Origin: Tangfeifania diversioriginum
GTDB taxonomy: Bacteria > Bacteroidota > Bacteroidia > Bacteroidales > Prolixibacteraceae
Reading direction: 5' to 3'
Length of the DNA: 64,000 nucleotides
Assembly: GCA_945873105.1 (NCBI GenBank)
Contig: CAMCBW010000011.1
Coordinates: 1-64,000 of the forward strand
Below, piece after piece: positions 9,081 to 18,037 of the stretch (position 1 is the first letter of the stretch; each line of letters opens with the position of its first letter). The notes under the pieces were generated by a model. That model saw nothing but the letters and a program-made list of their open reading frames with translations. It was not told the origin of the DNA and made no database searches. The position numbers and the translations under genes were made by a program.

Positions 9081-9881
9081 TTACAGCGGTCTGATCTTGA
9101 TGTTCCGGTACCATACATCATTGCCATGGTCTTGCAAGGCGATGTAACCCTCTTTGGGAACATTGGCCCAATCTGGATTGTAACCCGGAAACTTTGATCC
9201 CTTGATCATCTCATTCCACTCGGGTGTCCAAAGGTGGTATTCCAAAACAGTCTCCCCATTTTGTTTGTGCACCACTGACCCCTGGTAACAGATGATTTCG
9301 ATACTGTTCCACTCGCCGGCAGGCTTCGTATTTTGGGGTTTTGCCGGAATCAGGTCATAAAGGGATCCTGCCTGGCGGTTGCCATCCTTACCCAGCATGG
9401 CATCCGGGTGGCGATCATTGTCGAGAACCTGCATTTCGGGTGCTGTTTTCCAGATCGGCCAATCTTTTTGCTCACGGCCAAGGTAAAAGATCCCGGAGTT
9501 TCCCCCCTGGGAAATTTTCCACTCCATTTTCAGGTTGAAATTGGAAAACATTTTTGGTGAATAGAGGATATCCCCGCCATTGGCAGCTCCAGCTTCTCCC
9601 ATGCCTGAACCAACGCATTTAAGTGCTCCATCCTCCACGATCCATCCAGCAGGGAAATCTGTCTTATTGACACCTCGCCATCCTTCTCCAGTTTTCCCAT
9701 CAAACATCAGGATCCATCCTTGTGCCGATTCGGCTGGAGAGAGTTTATTCAGCTCCTGAACAGTTCCACTTTTCTGTTGTTCGTTGTTTTTATCAGCATC
9801 AGAACCACTCTTTTTGGGTGGTGTATTGCAGCTTACCGCAATTGCAGCAACGGCCAAACAAGTCAAGAGGAGATTTTTCAT
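9081..9881 (-). CDS. DUF1080 (3-keto-disaccharide hydrolase) lipoprotein
   Basis: This 266-residue protein has a lipoprotein signal with the lipobox AVSC near residue 18 and a short charged linker. A DUF1080 domain then runs from about residue 50 (GWILMFDGKTGEGW) to the end (GNDVWYRNIKIRPL). DUF1080 is a concanavalin-like beta-sandwich; some members cleave 3-keto-glycosides and others bind glycans. The usual core motifs are visible (LKMEWKISQGGNSGIFYLGR, then EMQVLDND). No sugar transport or SusC/D genes adjoin it, so the substrate cannot be read from context. Confidence 0.9.
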   Translation of the reverse strand: MKNLLLTCLAVAAIAVSCNTPPKKSGSDADKNNEQQKSGTVQELNKLSPAESAQGWILMFDGKTGEGWRGVNKTDFPAGWIVEDGALKCVGSGMGEAGAANGGDILYSPKMFSNFNLKMEWKISQGGNSGIFYLGREQKDWPIWKTAPEMQVLDNDRHPDAMLGKDGNRQAGSLYDLIPAKPQNTKPAGEWNSIEIICYQGSVVHKQNGETVLEYHLWTPEWNEMIKGSKFPGYNPDWANVPKEGYIALQDHGNDVWYRNIKIRPL

Positions 9882-9982
9882 AATAAGAAGGGTTAAATGA
9901 TTAATTCGAAGTGCTAAAATACAAATTTTGAGAAAAAGAAATAAAAAAAAAGTGAATTAACAATGGTGCCATTGAATCGTTG

Positions 9983-9990
9983 TAACTTTG
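9983..9990 (+). promoter_or_regulatory. -7 box of pfkA
   Basis: TAACTTTG matches TAnnTTTG and lies about 45 bases before the pfkA ATG at 10036. No TTG occurs at the expected -33 spacing. It also shows that a longer TTG-started frame from 9988 is not the real gene start. Confidence 0.5.
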
Positions 9991-10035
9991 CCTGGTGTCA
10001 GGACGTATTTGACATTGATAGAAAATTTCGGCACG

Positions 10036-11058
10036 ATGAAGAAAAGGATCGGTATTTTGACTGCGGGAGGTGACTGTCCCGGACTTAATGCAGCCATTCG
10101 TGGGGTAGGAAAAACTGCTATCCTGAATCATGGCATGGAGGTTATTGGATTTACTGCCGGATACAGTGGCCTGATTTGGAAAGAATACATTGAATTGGAT
10201 GAGGCAAAGCTTTCCGGGCTTTTGACGGTGGGAGGAACCATTCTTGGAACCTCACGCGAAAAGCCATTTAAAATGGAAAAAGGGGAAGAGACCAACGAAA
10301 AACCGGCCTTGATCAAGAAAAATTACCAGGATCTCAAACTCGATTGTGTGGTATGTATTGGTGGCAACGGAACCATGAAAACGGCAGCCCAGTTGCAGAA
10401 AATGGGCATTAACGTTATAGGAGTGCCCAAAACCATCGACAACGACGTGTTTGGAACTGAAGTAACATTTGGGTTTGATTCAGCTGTGACAATCTGCACC
10501 GAAGCGATCGACCGGCTTCATACAACAGCCAACTCTCACCAGCGAGCCATGGTAATTGAGGTGATGGGCCACGATGCCGGCTGGATTGCCCTGTATGCGG
10601 GTTTGGCCGGGGGTGGAGATATCATCCTTATTCCTGAGATAAAATACACCATCGAGAGTGTGTGCAGAGCAATTGAAAACAGGTTCCTGATGAAGAAACC
10701 CTATTCAATTGTAGTCGTTGCGGAGGGCATTGACCATCCCACGCACCTTTCGGCCTCTGCTTACATTGCAGAGCGAATACAGACCTTAACAGGTATTGAA
10801 ACCCGGGATACCCGCCTGGGATATATCCAAAGAGGAGGAAGTCCATCCGCCATGGACCGTATACTTGCAACGCGGTATGGTGCCTATGCAGCAGAACTAA
10901 TCGCAAAGGGGGAATATGGACAGATGGTGGCCATCAGAAATGGCAAAATCGGCTCCGTTCCACTGGATAAGGTGGGTGGAAAACTCAGCCTTGTAGATCC
11001 GAACGATCAGCTGATTGAAAAAGCCAGAAAAATGGGGGTCTATTTTGGGGACGAATAA
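10036..11058 (+). CDS. pfkA: 6-phosphofructokinase
   Basis: This 340-residue enzyme phosphorylates fructose 6-phosphate in glycolysis. The phosphate-donor loop GGDCPGLNAA is at residues 11-20 and the catalytic segment PKTIDND at 131-137. Two donor-determining positions are mixed: GGNGT (109-113) keeps the small Gly typical of ATP enzymes, while the Lys of PKTIDND is typical of PPi enzymes, so it belongs with the mixed-type clade rather than the E. coli type. The usual Asp of GGDGS is Asn111 here. The substrate-binding GHDAGWIA and GYIQRGGSPSAMDR segments are intact. Confidence 0.93.
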   Translation: MKKRIGILTAGGDCPGLNAAIRGVGKTAILNHGMEVIGFTAGYSGLIWKEYIELDEAKLSGLLTVGGTILGTSREKPFKMEKGEETNEKPALIKKNYQDLKLDCVVCIGGNGTMKTAAQLQKMGINVIGVPKTIDNDVFGTEVTFGFDSAVTICTEAIDRLHTTANSHQRAMVIEVMGHDAGWIALYAGLAGGGDIILIPEIKYTIESVCRAIENRFLMKKPYSIVVVAEGIDHPTHLSASAYIAERIQTLTGIETRDTRLGYIQRGGSPSAMDRILATRYGAYAAELIAKGEYGQMVAIRNGKIGSVPLDKVGGKLSLVDPNDQLIEKARKMGVYFGDE

Positions 11059-11071
11059 AAGAGGATGAGAA

Positions 11072-11102
11072 TTGCAACCAATCCATCATTTTTTTAGTTT
11101 TG
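11072..11102 (+). promoter_or_regulatory. Promoter of the DUF1573 gene
   Basis: TTG at 11072-11074, a 20-bp spacer and TAGTTTTG at 11095-11102 fit the Bacteroidota consensus. The predicted leader to the ATG at 11186 is about 80 nt. Confidence 0.6.
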
Positions 11103-11185
11103 TAACTTTAATTGGCATTTGTTCTTAAAACCAGTAGGTGCCATAGATCCTGCAGATAATTTTTTAACACAAAAAATAGAGATAT

Positions 11186-12274
11186 ATGAAAATTTTAAAT
11201 TTCCTTTCAGTAGCCGCACTGCTCTTTACAGGATTAAATGCTGTTGCACAGTCCTCGGCTGAAATGGCATTCGAAAAAATAGAACACAATTATGGAAAGA
11301 TCAAGGAGGATGCCGGACTCGCTGAATACAGCTTTGTCTTCAGAAACATCGGTAAAGTTCCGCTGGTAATCTCCAATGTTAGTGCCTCCTGCGGTTGCAC
11401 TACTCCTGAATGGAGCAGGGAGCCGGTTCTTCCGGGGAAAACAGGATTTGTCAAAGTTTCCTACAATCCGTTGGGACGTCCGGGAGCATTCGATAAGACT
11501 GTAACCATCTCGGCCAACATCATGAATGGCATACAAGTATTGAAAATTTCGGGAGAGGTGTTGCCAAAAACACTCTCCATCGCCGAGCAATATCCCATCG
11601 ATTTGGGCAAACTCAGAATGCTCAACAACAACCTCTCCTTCGTACGCATCAAAAACAACGAGAAGAAGACGGATTCCCTGAAGTACATTAACACCTCGGG
11701 ACAAAAAGTCACCATCGGCTTGAAGGGGGTTCTGGCATATCTATCTGTGAGGACAACTCCTGTAACTGTTGAGCCCAATGCGACCGGTTACATTGTGGTA
11801 ACCTTCGACGGGGCAAAGGTTCCGGAACTTGGATTCCAGAATGCAAGAGTCTACCTGACCTTCAATGGCGAAGAAAACTACAATTACGGAATCAATGTAA
11901 CTGCCACCGTAGAAGAGGATTTTTCCAAACTGTCTCAGAAAGAGCTTCAAAGCGCACCCAGTATTGATTTTAACGAGCGTGTTTTTGATTTCGGTGAAAT
12001 TACAGAGGGGAAAAAAGTTGAATACAGCTTTAAGATATTAAACAAAGGGAAAAGTGATTTACTCATCCGCAGTGTCAAAGCATCCTGTGGTTGCACAGCT
12101 GTCAATCCTGCTTCGAATGTTATCAAGCCAGGAATGAATACCGATCTTAAAGTAATATTTGACTCCAACGGGAAATTGGGGTTGCAAAACAAGGTAATCA
12201 CCATCATTTCCAATGACCCCAACCAGTCGACTACTATTTTAAGGATCTCCGGGAATGTAAGCAAGCCTCAATAA
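11186..12274 (+). CDS. Secreted protein with two DUF1573 domains
   Basis: This 362-residue protein has a Sec signal peptide (cleavage probably after AVAQ near residue 22). Two DUF1573 immunoglobulin-like domains follow, at about residues 27-120 and 260-362. Each repeats the family hallmark, a F(V/K)FRN or FKILN strand followed by SCGCT. The segment between them has a similar beta-rich pattern without the CGCT motif. DUF1573 is abundant in secreted Bacteroidota proteins and its function is unknown. The paired cysteines in each SCGC motif suggest metal or disulfide chemistry, which is inference. Confidence 0.9.
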   Translation: MKILNFLSVAALLFTGLNAVAQSSAEMAFEKIEHNYGKIKEDAGLAEYSFVFRNIGKVPLVISNVSASCGCTTPEWSREPVLPGKTGFVKVSYNPLGRPGAFDKTVTISANIMNGIQVLKISGEVLPKTLSIAEQYPIDLGKLRMLNNNLSFVRIKNNEKKTDSLKYINTSGQKVTIGLKGVLAYLSVRTTPVTVEPNATGYIVVTFDGAKVPELGFQNARVYLTFNGEENYNYGINVTATVEEDFSKLSQKELQSAPSIDFNERVFDFGEITEGKKVEYSFKILNKGKSDLLIRSVKASCGCTAVNPASNVIKPGMNTDLKVIFDSNGKLGLQNKVITIISNDPNQSTTILRISGNVSKPQ

Positions 12275-12344
12275 AATAGGAGATATACAAACGCCATCAA
12301 GCGAGAAACCAATGTAGCAACTGAGCTGCAGGGAAAGACTGTAA

Positions 12345-13535
12345 ATGAACAAATTCAGACTTTCCCTGCCAACAATTCTGCCAGATCCACCACCAATCCA
12401 TGGTAAGATGACTGAAGGTCGTAATGTTTATCACCCTGAAAATGATCCTGCATTTACAGGACTCTCTGTCAACAAAGGGATTGACCATCCAGAAACCGTG
12501 AATACCGATGCTGTAAACCGGTTTCTGAAAAAGAACCAACGAAAGGAGTTGACCACCGAGCAATATTGTGAAGGCATCCTCTCTGGCAACAGGACCATCC
12601 TGAGCAGGGCAGTGACCTTGATCGAAAGCAACAAACCGGATCATCAGCGAATGGCCCGGGAGATCATTGGCCGGGCTATTCCCTTCTCCGGAAACTCTGT
12701 TCGAATCGGTATTACAGGAGTGCCAGGTGCCGGCAAAAGTACTTTCATCGAGTCTTTTGGCACCCACCTCACCAACCAGGGCAAGAAATTGGCAGTACTG
12801 GCCATTGATCCAAGTTCTGAACGGTCGAAAGGCTCAATTTTGGGCGACAAAACCAGAATGGAAGAGCTCTCTGCCAACCCAAACGCCTACATACGGCCTA
12901 GTCCCTCTTCGGGCTCACTGGGCGGAGTTGCCCGAAAAACGCGAGAGACCATCCTGCTTTGTGAGGCTGCCGGTTTTGATACGATCTTAATCGAAACAGT
13001 TGGGGTAGGTCAATCTGAGACCACTGTCCATTCCATGGTAGATTTCTTTCTGCTTTTACAAATTGCGGGTGCCGGCGATGAGTTGCAGGGCATCAAAAGG
13101 GGCATCATGGAGATGGCTGATACGATAGTCATCAACAAGGCCGATGGAGACAACATTCACAAGGCAAATACCGCCGCAACACTCTACCGAAATGCGATCC
13201 ATCTTTTCCCTCCAACAATGTCAGGATGGATACCCCAGGTGAAAACCTGTTCCTCTCTCCGCAATACAGGGATCGTAGAGATTGTCCAATGCATAGAAGA
13301 GTACATTGAGCTGGTGAAAAAAAATCACTATTTCAAAGAGCGTCGTGCCTCCCAGTCACGGTACTGGATGTTTGACACCATTGATGCCCAATTAAGGAAC
13401 AACTTCTACAAAAACAAATTGGTAAAGAGTGCATTGGAAAGCCTGGAGCAGGAGGTGTCGGAAGAAAAAATCAGTCCGTTTGCAGCCGCACAGGAGTTAC
13501 TGGAAAAGTATTTTGAGGCCATGGGTAAACATTAA
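12345..13535 (+). CDS. meaB: MeaB-type GTPase, methylmalonyl-CoA mutase chaperone
   Basis: This 396-residue G3E-family GTPase (ArgK/MeaB group) protects and reloads B12-dependent methylmalonyl-CoA mutase. The P-loop GVPGAGKS is at residues 125-132, followed by AIDPSSERSKGSILGDKTRM, the switch segment ETVGVGQSE and the guanine-specificity motif NKAD. The C-terminal dimerisation arm is present. The first 40 residues are poorly conserved, so a start at the methionine at 12408 is possible; the ATG at 12345 has a GGGAAAG stretch just upstream. The mutase genes are not in this window. Confidence 0.92.
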   Translation: MNKFRLSLPTILPDPPPIHGKMTEGRNVYHPENDPAFTGLSVNKGIDHPETVNTDAVNRFLKKNQRKELTTEQYCEGILSGNRTILSRAVTLIESNKPDHQRMAREIIGRAIPFSGNSVRIGITGVPGAGKSTFIESFGTHLTNQGKKLAVLAIDPSSERSKGSILGDKTRMEELSANPNAYIRPSPSSGSLGGVARKTRETILLCEAAGFDTILIETVGVGQSETTVHSMVDFFLLLQIAGAGDELQGIKRGIMEMADTIVINKADGDNIHKANTAATLYRNAIHLFPPTMSGWIPQVKTCSSLRNTGIVEIVQCIEEYIELVKKNHYFKERRASQSRYWMFDTIDAQLRNNFYKNKLVKSALESLEQEVSEEKISPFAAAQELLEKYFEAMGKH

Positions 13536-13572
13536 ATGGTCGTGGTCTTATCTGCTGTATCAAAATGTTTCC

Positions 13573-13580
13573 TATTTTTG
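13573..13580 (+). promoter_or_regulatory. -7 box of the TlpA-like gene
   Basis: TATTTTTG lies about 54 bases before the ATG at 13634. The predicted leader contains a small hairpin (13599-13604 with 13610-13615). The -33 element is not recognisable. Confidence 0.5.
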
Positions 13581-13633
13581 AACTTGTCATTTAAACATGG
13601 GTTGTTGTTCAACCCTTAAACAAAGAGAACCAG

Positions 13634-14734
13634 ATGATTAAAAAAATGTTGATTTTGGGGTTGATCGCCTGTAGTATCTACTCCTGTGCCAAACCCGATA
13701 AATTTGTGGTCAAAGGAGAGATCAAAGGAAAAGAGAGCGGACAAATTCAGTTGATGAAGTTTGCGGATGGGAAATGGGTCGTAGAAGATTCGACCTCCCT
13801 GGCCAAAGGCAAATTCGAACTCACCGGCAAAGCGGACCTTCCGGAGTTGCGTTTTGTGGCCATGGGCCAACAGGAGATGGTGGCACAATTTTTTGCTGAG
13901 AATGGCACAATTTCGCTGCAAGCCTGGTCGGATAGCCTGGACAAAACAGTGGTAAAGGGATCCAAATCCAATGAAGAGTTTAAAGTATTCCAACTGGAGT
14001 TGAACAACCTCTCCAAGGAGGCCCAGGGGATGCAACAACGGTACATGAGTGCCCAGCAGAATGGAGACCAGGAGGGGATGAAAAAAGCCCAGATAGACTA
14101 CGAGGCCATGGTGCAGAACCTGAATGTGTATGCCAAGAATTTCATCCGTGAACACAAAAAATCCACGGTATCTCCCCTGATTGCCATGATGCAGTTTGGC
14201 CAAACCATCTCTGCAGTAGAAATTGACACGTTGATTGCCTTTTTGGATCCATCCGTTCATGCCTCCATCTATGTTGGCGAATTGAAAAAGATAGCCGATA
14301 AAAAGAGAGCAACCGATGTTGGATCCATGGCTCCAGATTTTACCTTGCCTACTCCAGAGGGAGGTACTTTTACCCTCTCCACCACCCGTGGAAAATTTGT
14401 GCTCATCGACTTCTGGGCAGCATGGTGCCAGCCTTGCCGCCAGGAGAATCCCAACGTTGTAGCACTCTACGGAAAATACAAGGACAAAGGCTTCGATGTA
14501 GTTGGGGTCTCCCTCGACCGCGAAAAAGAGGCTTGGGTGAAGGCCATAGCCGATGATCAACTCGTCTGGCACCAGGTCTCTGAATTGAAATTCTGGCAAA
14601 GTGAAATTGCACAAAAATATGGTGTAACATCTATTCCCTGCACCTTCCTGGTCGACAAGGAGGGAAAGATATTGGCCAAAAATCTCCGCGGCGAAGCACT
14701 TGCGGCGAAACTCGAAGAGCTACTGGGGAAATAA
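13634..14734 (+). CDS. TlpA-like thiol-disulfide lipoprotein with DUF4369 domain
   Basis: This 366-residue lipoprotein has the lipobox IYSC near residue 18. An N-terminal DUF4369 beta-domain (about 25-125) is followed by a helical linker and a C-terminal AhpC/TSA-thioredoxin domain (about 230-366). The redox motif AAWCQPC and the cis-proline segment TSIPCTFLVD are intact. Such proteins handle disulfide reduction in the Bacteroidota envelope. It is a single gene, closed by a long intrinsic terminator at 14764. Confidence 0.92.
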   Translation: MIKKMLILGLIACSIYSCAKPDKFVVKGEIKGKESGQIQLMKFADGKWVVEDSTSLAKGKFELTGKADLPELRFVAMGQQEMVAQFFAENGTISLQAWSDSLDKTVVKGSKSNEEFKVFQLELNNLSKEAQGMQQRYMSAQQNGDQEGMKKAQIDYEAMVQNLNVYAKNFIREHKKSTVSPLIAMMQFGQTISAVEIDTLIAFLDPSVHASIYVGELKKIADKKRATDVGSMAPDFTLPTPEGGTFTLSTTRGKFVLIDFWAAWCQPCRQENPNVVALYGKYKDKGFDVVGVSLDREKEAWVKAIADDQLVWHQVSELKFWQSEIAQKYGVTSIPCTFLVDKEGKILAKNLRGEALAAKLEELLGK

Positions 14735-14999
14735 TCCAGGTGTAGCTATTTGACCATAAGCGAAATGGAAAGTAGAATCGGGATCCGACCCATTTTTCTT
14801 TCCATTTTTTAATTTTTGTTGCTTTTCCTACGCAACCATTCAGGCCCTTACCTACGTCTTAAGAGTGGTCACCGGTTCTGAAAATAGTTGGGCTCATATT
14901 TGGGCTCCTTTATTTTCGTTCTTTAGCAACTTTTAAGGACATTTGCGAAGATTTTTTGTTTTTCGGATATCATCCAAAAATACCTATCAGTTTGTTAAA
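14735..14999. other. Intergenic region before the sigma factor
   Basis: About 265 bases without a gene. The first part is the terminator at 14764. The rest is AT-rich and should contain the promoter of the ECF sigma gene, but I see no exact TAnnTTTG box; TATTTTCG near 14911 is the closest match. Confidence 0.5.
14764..14818 (+). terminator. Intrinsic terminator of the TlpA-like gene
   Basis: AATGGAAAG (14764-14772) pairs with CTTTCCATT (14798-14806), and the loop contains a smaller TCGG/CCGA hairpin. A T-rich tail (TTTTTAATTTTTG) follows, as expected for an intrinsic terminator. Confidence 0.8.
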
Positions 15000-15560
15000 G
15001 TGACCCAGTTAGAAGAGCTCATATACAAATGCCGCGACGGAAACAGCAAAGCGCAGACTGAACTGTACCGTCTTTTCTCTCAGAGAATGTATGGGGTCTG
15101 TCTGAGGTATGCCAAAGACAATTCTGACGCTGAAGATATCCTGCAGGAGGGTTTTGTAAGGGTTTTTACAAAGATCAGGCAGTTTGAATTCAAAGGCTCT
15201 TTCGAAGGGTGGATGAGACGGATCATGGTCAACACGGCCCTCGAAAAATTCAGAAAGAACGACCGGCTCTACCCGGTTGAAGAGATGAAGAATTACGAGT
15301 CGACCGAAACGGTTGAGGAGACCATCTCTTCCATTACCGCTGACGAGCTGATGAAGATCATTCAGGAGTTGCCGCCGAGATACAAGATGGTTTTTAACCT
15401 TTATGCCATAGAAGGTTATTCCCACGTTGAGATCGGAGAGATGATGAGCATCTCGGAAGGGACTTCAAAATCAAATTTGTCGAGAGCAAGGATGATCCTG
15501 CAGAAAAGAGTAACGGAACTGTTTGGAACAGAAAGAAATTTTGTGGACAAAGCAATATAA
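15000..15560 (+). CDS. ECF-family RNA polymerase sigma factor
   Basis: This sigma-70 family protein of about 186 residues has region 2 (DNSDAEDILQEGFVRVFTKI, then EGWMRRIMVNTAL) and region 4 (LPPRYKMVFNLYAIEGYSHV, then TSKSNLSRAR), with no region 1 or 3. The GTG at 15000 gives the normal N-terminus (VTQLEELIYKCRDGN); a TTG at 14943 would add 19 residues and is less likely. The stop is two bases from the ATG of the next gene, so both are co-transcribed. That gene encodes a membrane protein probably acting as its regulator. Confidence 0.9.
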   Translation: MTQLEELIYKCRDGNSKAQTELYRLFSQRMYGVCLRYAKDNSDAEDILQEGFVRVFTKIRQFEFKGSFEGWMRRIMVNTALEKFRKNDRLYPVEEMKNYESTETVEETISSITADELMKIIQELPPRYKMVFNLYAIEGYSHVEIGEMMSISEGTSKSNLSRARMILQKRVTELFGTERNFVDKAI

Positions 15561-15562
15561 CA

Positions 15563-16888
15563 ATGGAAAAGCATCCAATAGATCAGATTTTTAGAGACAA
15601 ATTGGTGGATTTCGAAAAGAATCCTCCGGTTGGTCTTTTGGATCAGATCCAAGAAAGGGTTGCTTACCAAGGCAAGGTCAGAAGGTTAAACCAGGTGCGA
15701 ACCATCCTGGGCGTAGCAGCTGCCTTGGTGCTGGTCCTTTTGGCAGGTTGGTACACCAGCACGAGCGACCAATATGCCGGCAACAATGTCCCTACCCTTT
15801 CCCAACCACAAGAATCTGAGGTGATGTCAACATTGGAGAATAAGCTTCAGGGAACTCCTGTTGCCAAAAATCAACAATTGGCCAAACTGGAGATACAACC
15901 GCCGGTTAACAAGGTGAAAAAAGCCAGACAATTCAAACCTGCCTCCATTGCCCCTGCACCAATTGCGTCCAATTCAGCGAATGGGGGGAAAGAGCTTTTG
16001 GCAGATCAGGCAACAAAAACAGACGCTACGGCGGCTACTATAGGGAATGGTCTACCTGCAGCTGTGAAAGAGGAAAGCAAAACGGATCCGGTTTCAAAAA
16101 CATCCAAAAGAGCCGCCGAACTTCCCTATTTTGCCGACGCAAATTTTGCCCCACCAACCCGCCAAAGTGGCACCGCCAAGGGATCCTGGGGAATCAAAGC
16201 TGAGTTATCACCCATGTTTGCTGCCCAAAATCAAGCCAATGCAACCGGTGAAGCGGTCACCAAATCCATCAATACAGTTTCGGGAGGTATGATGGCAGCC
16301 TACAAGGTGAACAACAGGCTCAGCATCAGCACCGGCCTCAGGTTTTCACAAATGAAGCAGGGCACCCACACCACCTATGCTCTGAATGCAAAATCTGGGA
16401 TCACCTACCTTGAACCAGTCGAAAAAAGTGCCAACATCGCTGGGGATGTCTCACTAAATTTGCCGTCAAAATCCAGCATTGTCTATTTCAACGGAATGCA
16501 GAACAGTCCGACGAATATCACCGGATCTGATATCTCCCAAGATTTTAAATACCTCGAGATCCCGGTTCAGGCCACCTATAAACTACTTGACAGTAAATTT
16601 TCACTGGGCGTAACAGGAGGTATCAGTACCAATATCCTGGTAGGAAATCTCGCTTCTATCCAGGAGAATGGAATCAAATTGACCAATGGGAATACCCAAA
16701 ATCTCCGGGACGTCATCTATGCAGGCTCTGCAGGTATCGAGCTTGGATATGGATTGGGCAAGAATCTGGTATTGACCGTTGAACCACGTCTCAAGCAATA
16801 CATGCACTCCGTCAGCAGCAACGACCAGATCAATTACAAACCTTTGCAAATGGGGATCTTCACAGGGCTTACCTACTCCTTTCAATAG
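15563..16888 (+). CDS. Anti-sigma-like protein with C-terminal beta-barrel domain
   Basis: This 441-residue protein is encoded two bases after the ECF sigma gene. Residues 1-45 are hydrophilic and predicted cytoplasmic, residues about 47-65 form one transmembrane helix, and residues about 70-190 form a Lys/Ala/Pro-rich linker. The C-terminal 240 residues look like an outer-membrane beta-barrel of the PorT type (alternating aromatic/Gly strands such as YLEIPVQATYKLL and a terminal aromatic, SFQ). The zinc anti-sigma HxxxCxxC motif is absent. The layout suggests a single chain crossing from the inner to the outer membrane and signalling to the sigma factor, which is inference. Confidence 0.75.
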   Translation: MEKHPIDQIFRDKLVDFEKNPPVGLLDQIQERVAYQGKVRRLNQVRTILGVAAALVLVLLAGWYTSTSDQYAGNNVPTLSQPQESEVMSTLENKLQGTPVAKNQQLAKLEIQPPVNKVKKARQFKPASIAPAPIASNSANGGKELLADQATKTDATAATIGNGLPAAVKEESKTDPVSKTSKRAAELPYFADANFAPPTRQSGTAKGSWGIKAELSPMFAAQNQANATGEAVTKSINTVSGGMMAAYKVNNRLSISTGLRFSQMKQGTHTTYALNAKSGITYLEPVEKSANIAGDVSLNLPSKSSIVYFNGMQNSPTNITGSDISQDFKYLEIPVQATYKLLDSKFSLGVTGGISTNILVGNLASIQENGIKLTNGNTQNLRDVIYAGSAGIELGYGLGKNLVLTVEPRLKQYMHSVSSNDQINYKPLQMGIFTGLTYSFQ

Positions 16889-17007
16889 AGCCTCCCTGTC
16901 ATTTCAGGAATTCTTCCGATTTCACCTCCCGGTATCTCCCGGTTCCAAAGTCTAAGTTCCGCCTGAACCAAACTACCTCCTCCTTGCCGTTTCTTTCTTA
17001 AAAAACG

Positions 17008-17038
17008 TTGCACCCCTCGCAGTAAAAAAGTATCTTCG
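17008..17038 (+). promoter_or_regulatory. Promoter of the lytic transglycosylase gene
   Basis: TTG at 17008-17010, a 20-bp spacer and TATCTTCG at 17031-17038 give a one-mismatch variant of TAnnTTTG. The leader before the ATG at 17077 would be about 35 nt. Confidence 0.5.
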
Positions 17039-17076
17039 CAGATTCATCCAATTCTCAATTTTGAAAGTTTCTGCCG

Positions 17077-18027
17077 ATGTTCAAAGATAGATTATCCCCC
17101 TCCAGACTTGCCATAAGTTTTTCATTGATAGCAATTTGTGCGGTTTCCTATGGCCTGTTTATCAATTCATCCCCCAAACAATCAACAACAGAAGAGTCAT
17201 CACAGCATTACAATACTCCAGTGGCTATACCCGATCAACTGGAGTTTGCAGGGGAAAAGATATCCCTTGAAAACTTTGATGTACGGGAATCGCTGGACCG
17301 GGAATTACTGGTAAACAGCTATTTTCAGTCACAAACGATTCTCTACCTGAAAAAATCGAAACGCTACTTCAAGGTCATTGAACCGATCCTGAAAAAAAAC
17401 AACATTCCGGATGATTTCAAGTACCTGTCCGTGGCTGAAAGTGGATTCCAGGAAAAAATCACCTCGCCTGCCGGAGCCGTCGGATTGTGGCAACTGATGA
17501 AAAAAGCAGCCATCGAAAATGGACTGGAGATCAACCTGGAGGTGGATGAACGCTACCATATCGAGAAATCAACCGAAGCTGCCTGCAGCTACCTCAACCG
17601 CTCCTACCGTCATTACGGAAACTGGATCAATGTAGCCGCCTCCTACAATGCAGGAATCAGTGGGATCAAACGCCAAACAGAGTTGCAGGATAGCAAGAAT
17701 TATTTCGACCTGCTGCTCAACGATGAAACAGCCAGGTATGTATACCGGATTCTTGCGCTGAAGCTCATCATGGAAAATCCTGAAAAATATGGATTCAAAG
17801 TTACCGAGGAGGAAAAATATCCGGATCTTGCCTACAAGGAGGTTGAGTTAAAGGGAAGTGTACTCAATTTTGCAGAATATGCACACGATCACGGAATAAA
17901 CTACAAGATTTTGAAGTATTTCAATCCATGGCTCAGACAGTCCTACCTTAAAAATCCAACCCGCAAAAGCTACCTCATCAAGATTCCGGATCCCGGCATG
18001 CGTAGTTTTAATCGGGGAAAAAATTGA
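17077..18027 (+). CDS. Membrane-anchored lytic transglycosylase
   Basis: This 316-residue protein has an N-terminal signal-anchor (about residues 10-30) and an SLT catalytic domain resembling MltD from about residue 95. The catalytic glutamate is Glu121 in SVAESGF, followed by the family motifs AVGLWQLM and AASYNAG. It should cleave the MurNAc-GlcNAc bond of peptidoglycan in the periplasm. The last 60 residues may form a small LysM-like fold (SVLNFAEYAHDHGINYKILK), judged only by pattern. It lies 10 bases upstream of uvrA and may be co-transcribed with it. Confidence 0.9.
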   Translation: MFKDRLSPSRLAISFSLIAICAVSYGLFINSSPKQSTTEESSQHYNTPVAIPDQLEFAGEKISLENFDVRESLDRELLVNSYFQSQTILYLKKSKRYFKVIEPILKKNNIPDDFKYLSVAESGFQEKITSPAGAVGLWQLMKKAAIENGLEINLEVDERYHIEKSTEAACSYLNRSYRHYGNWINVAASYNAGISGIKRQTELQDSKNYFDLLLNDETARYVYRILALKLIMENPEKYGFKVTEEEKYPDLAYKEVELKGSVLNFAEYAHDHGINYKILKYFNPWLRQSYLKNPTRKSYLIKIPDPGMRSFNRGKN

Positions 18028-18037
18028 ATCATTGACC

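Noticed and set aside
13616-14614. Long minus-strand frame opposite the TlpA-like gene
   Set aside because: It is the shadow of a conserved thioredoxin-family gene and has no promoter or start context.
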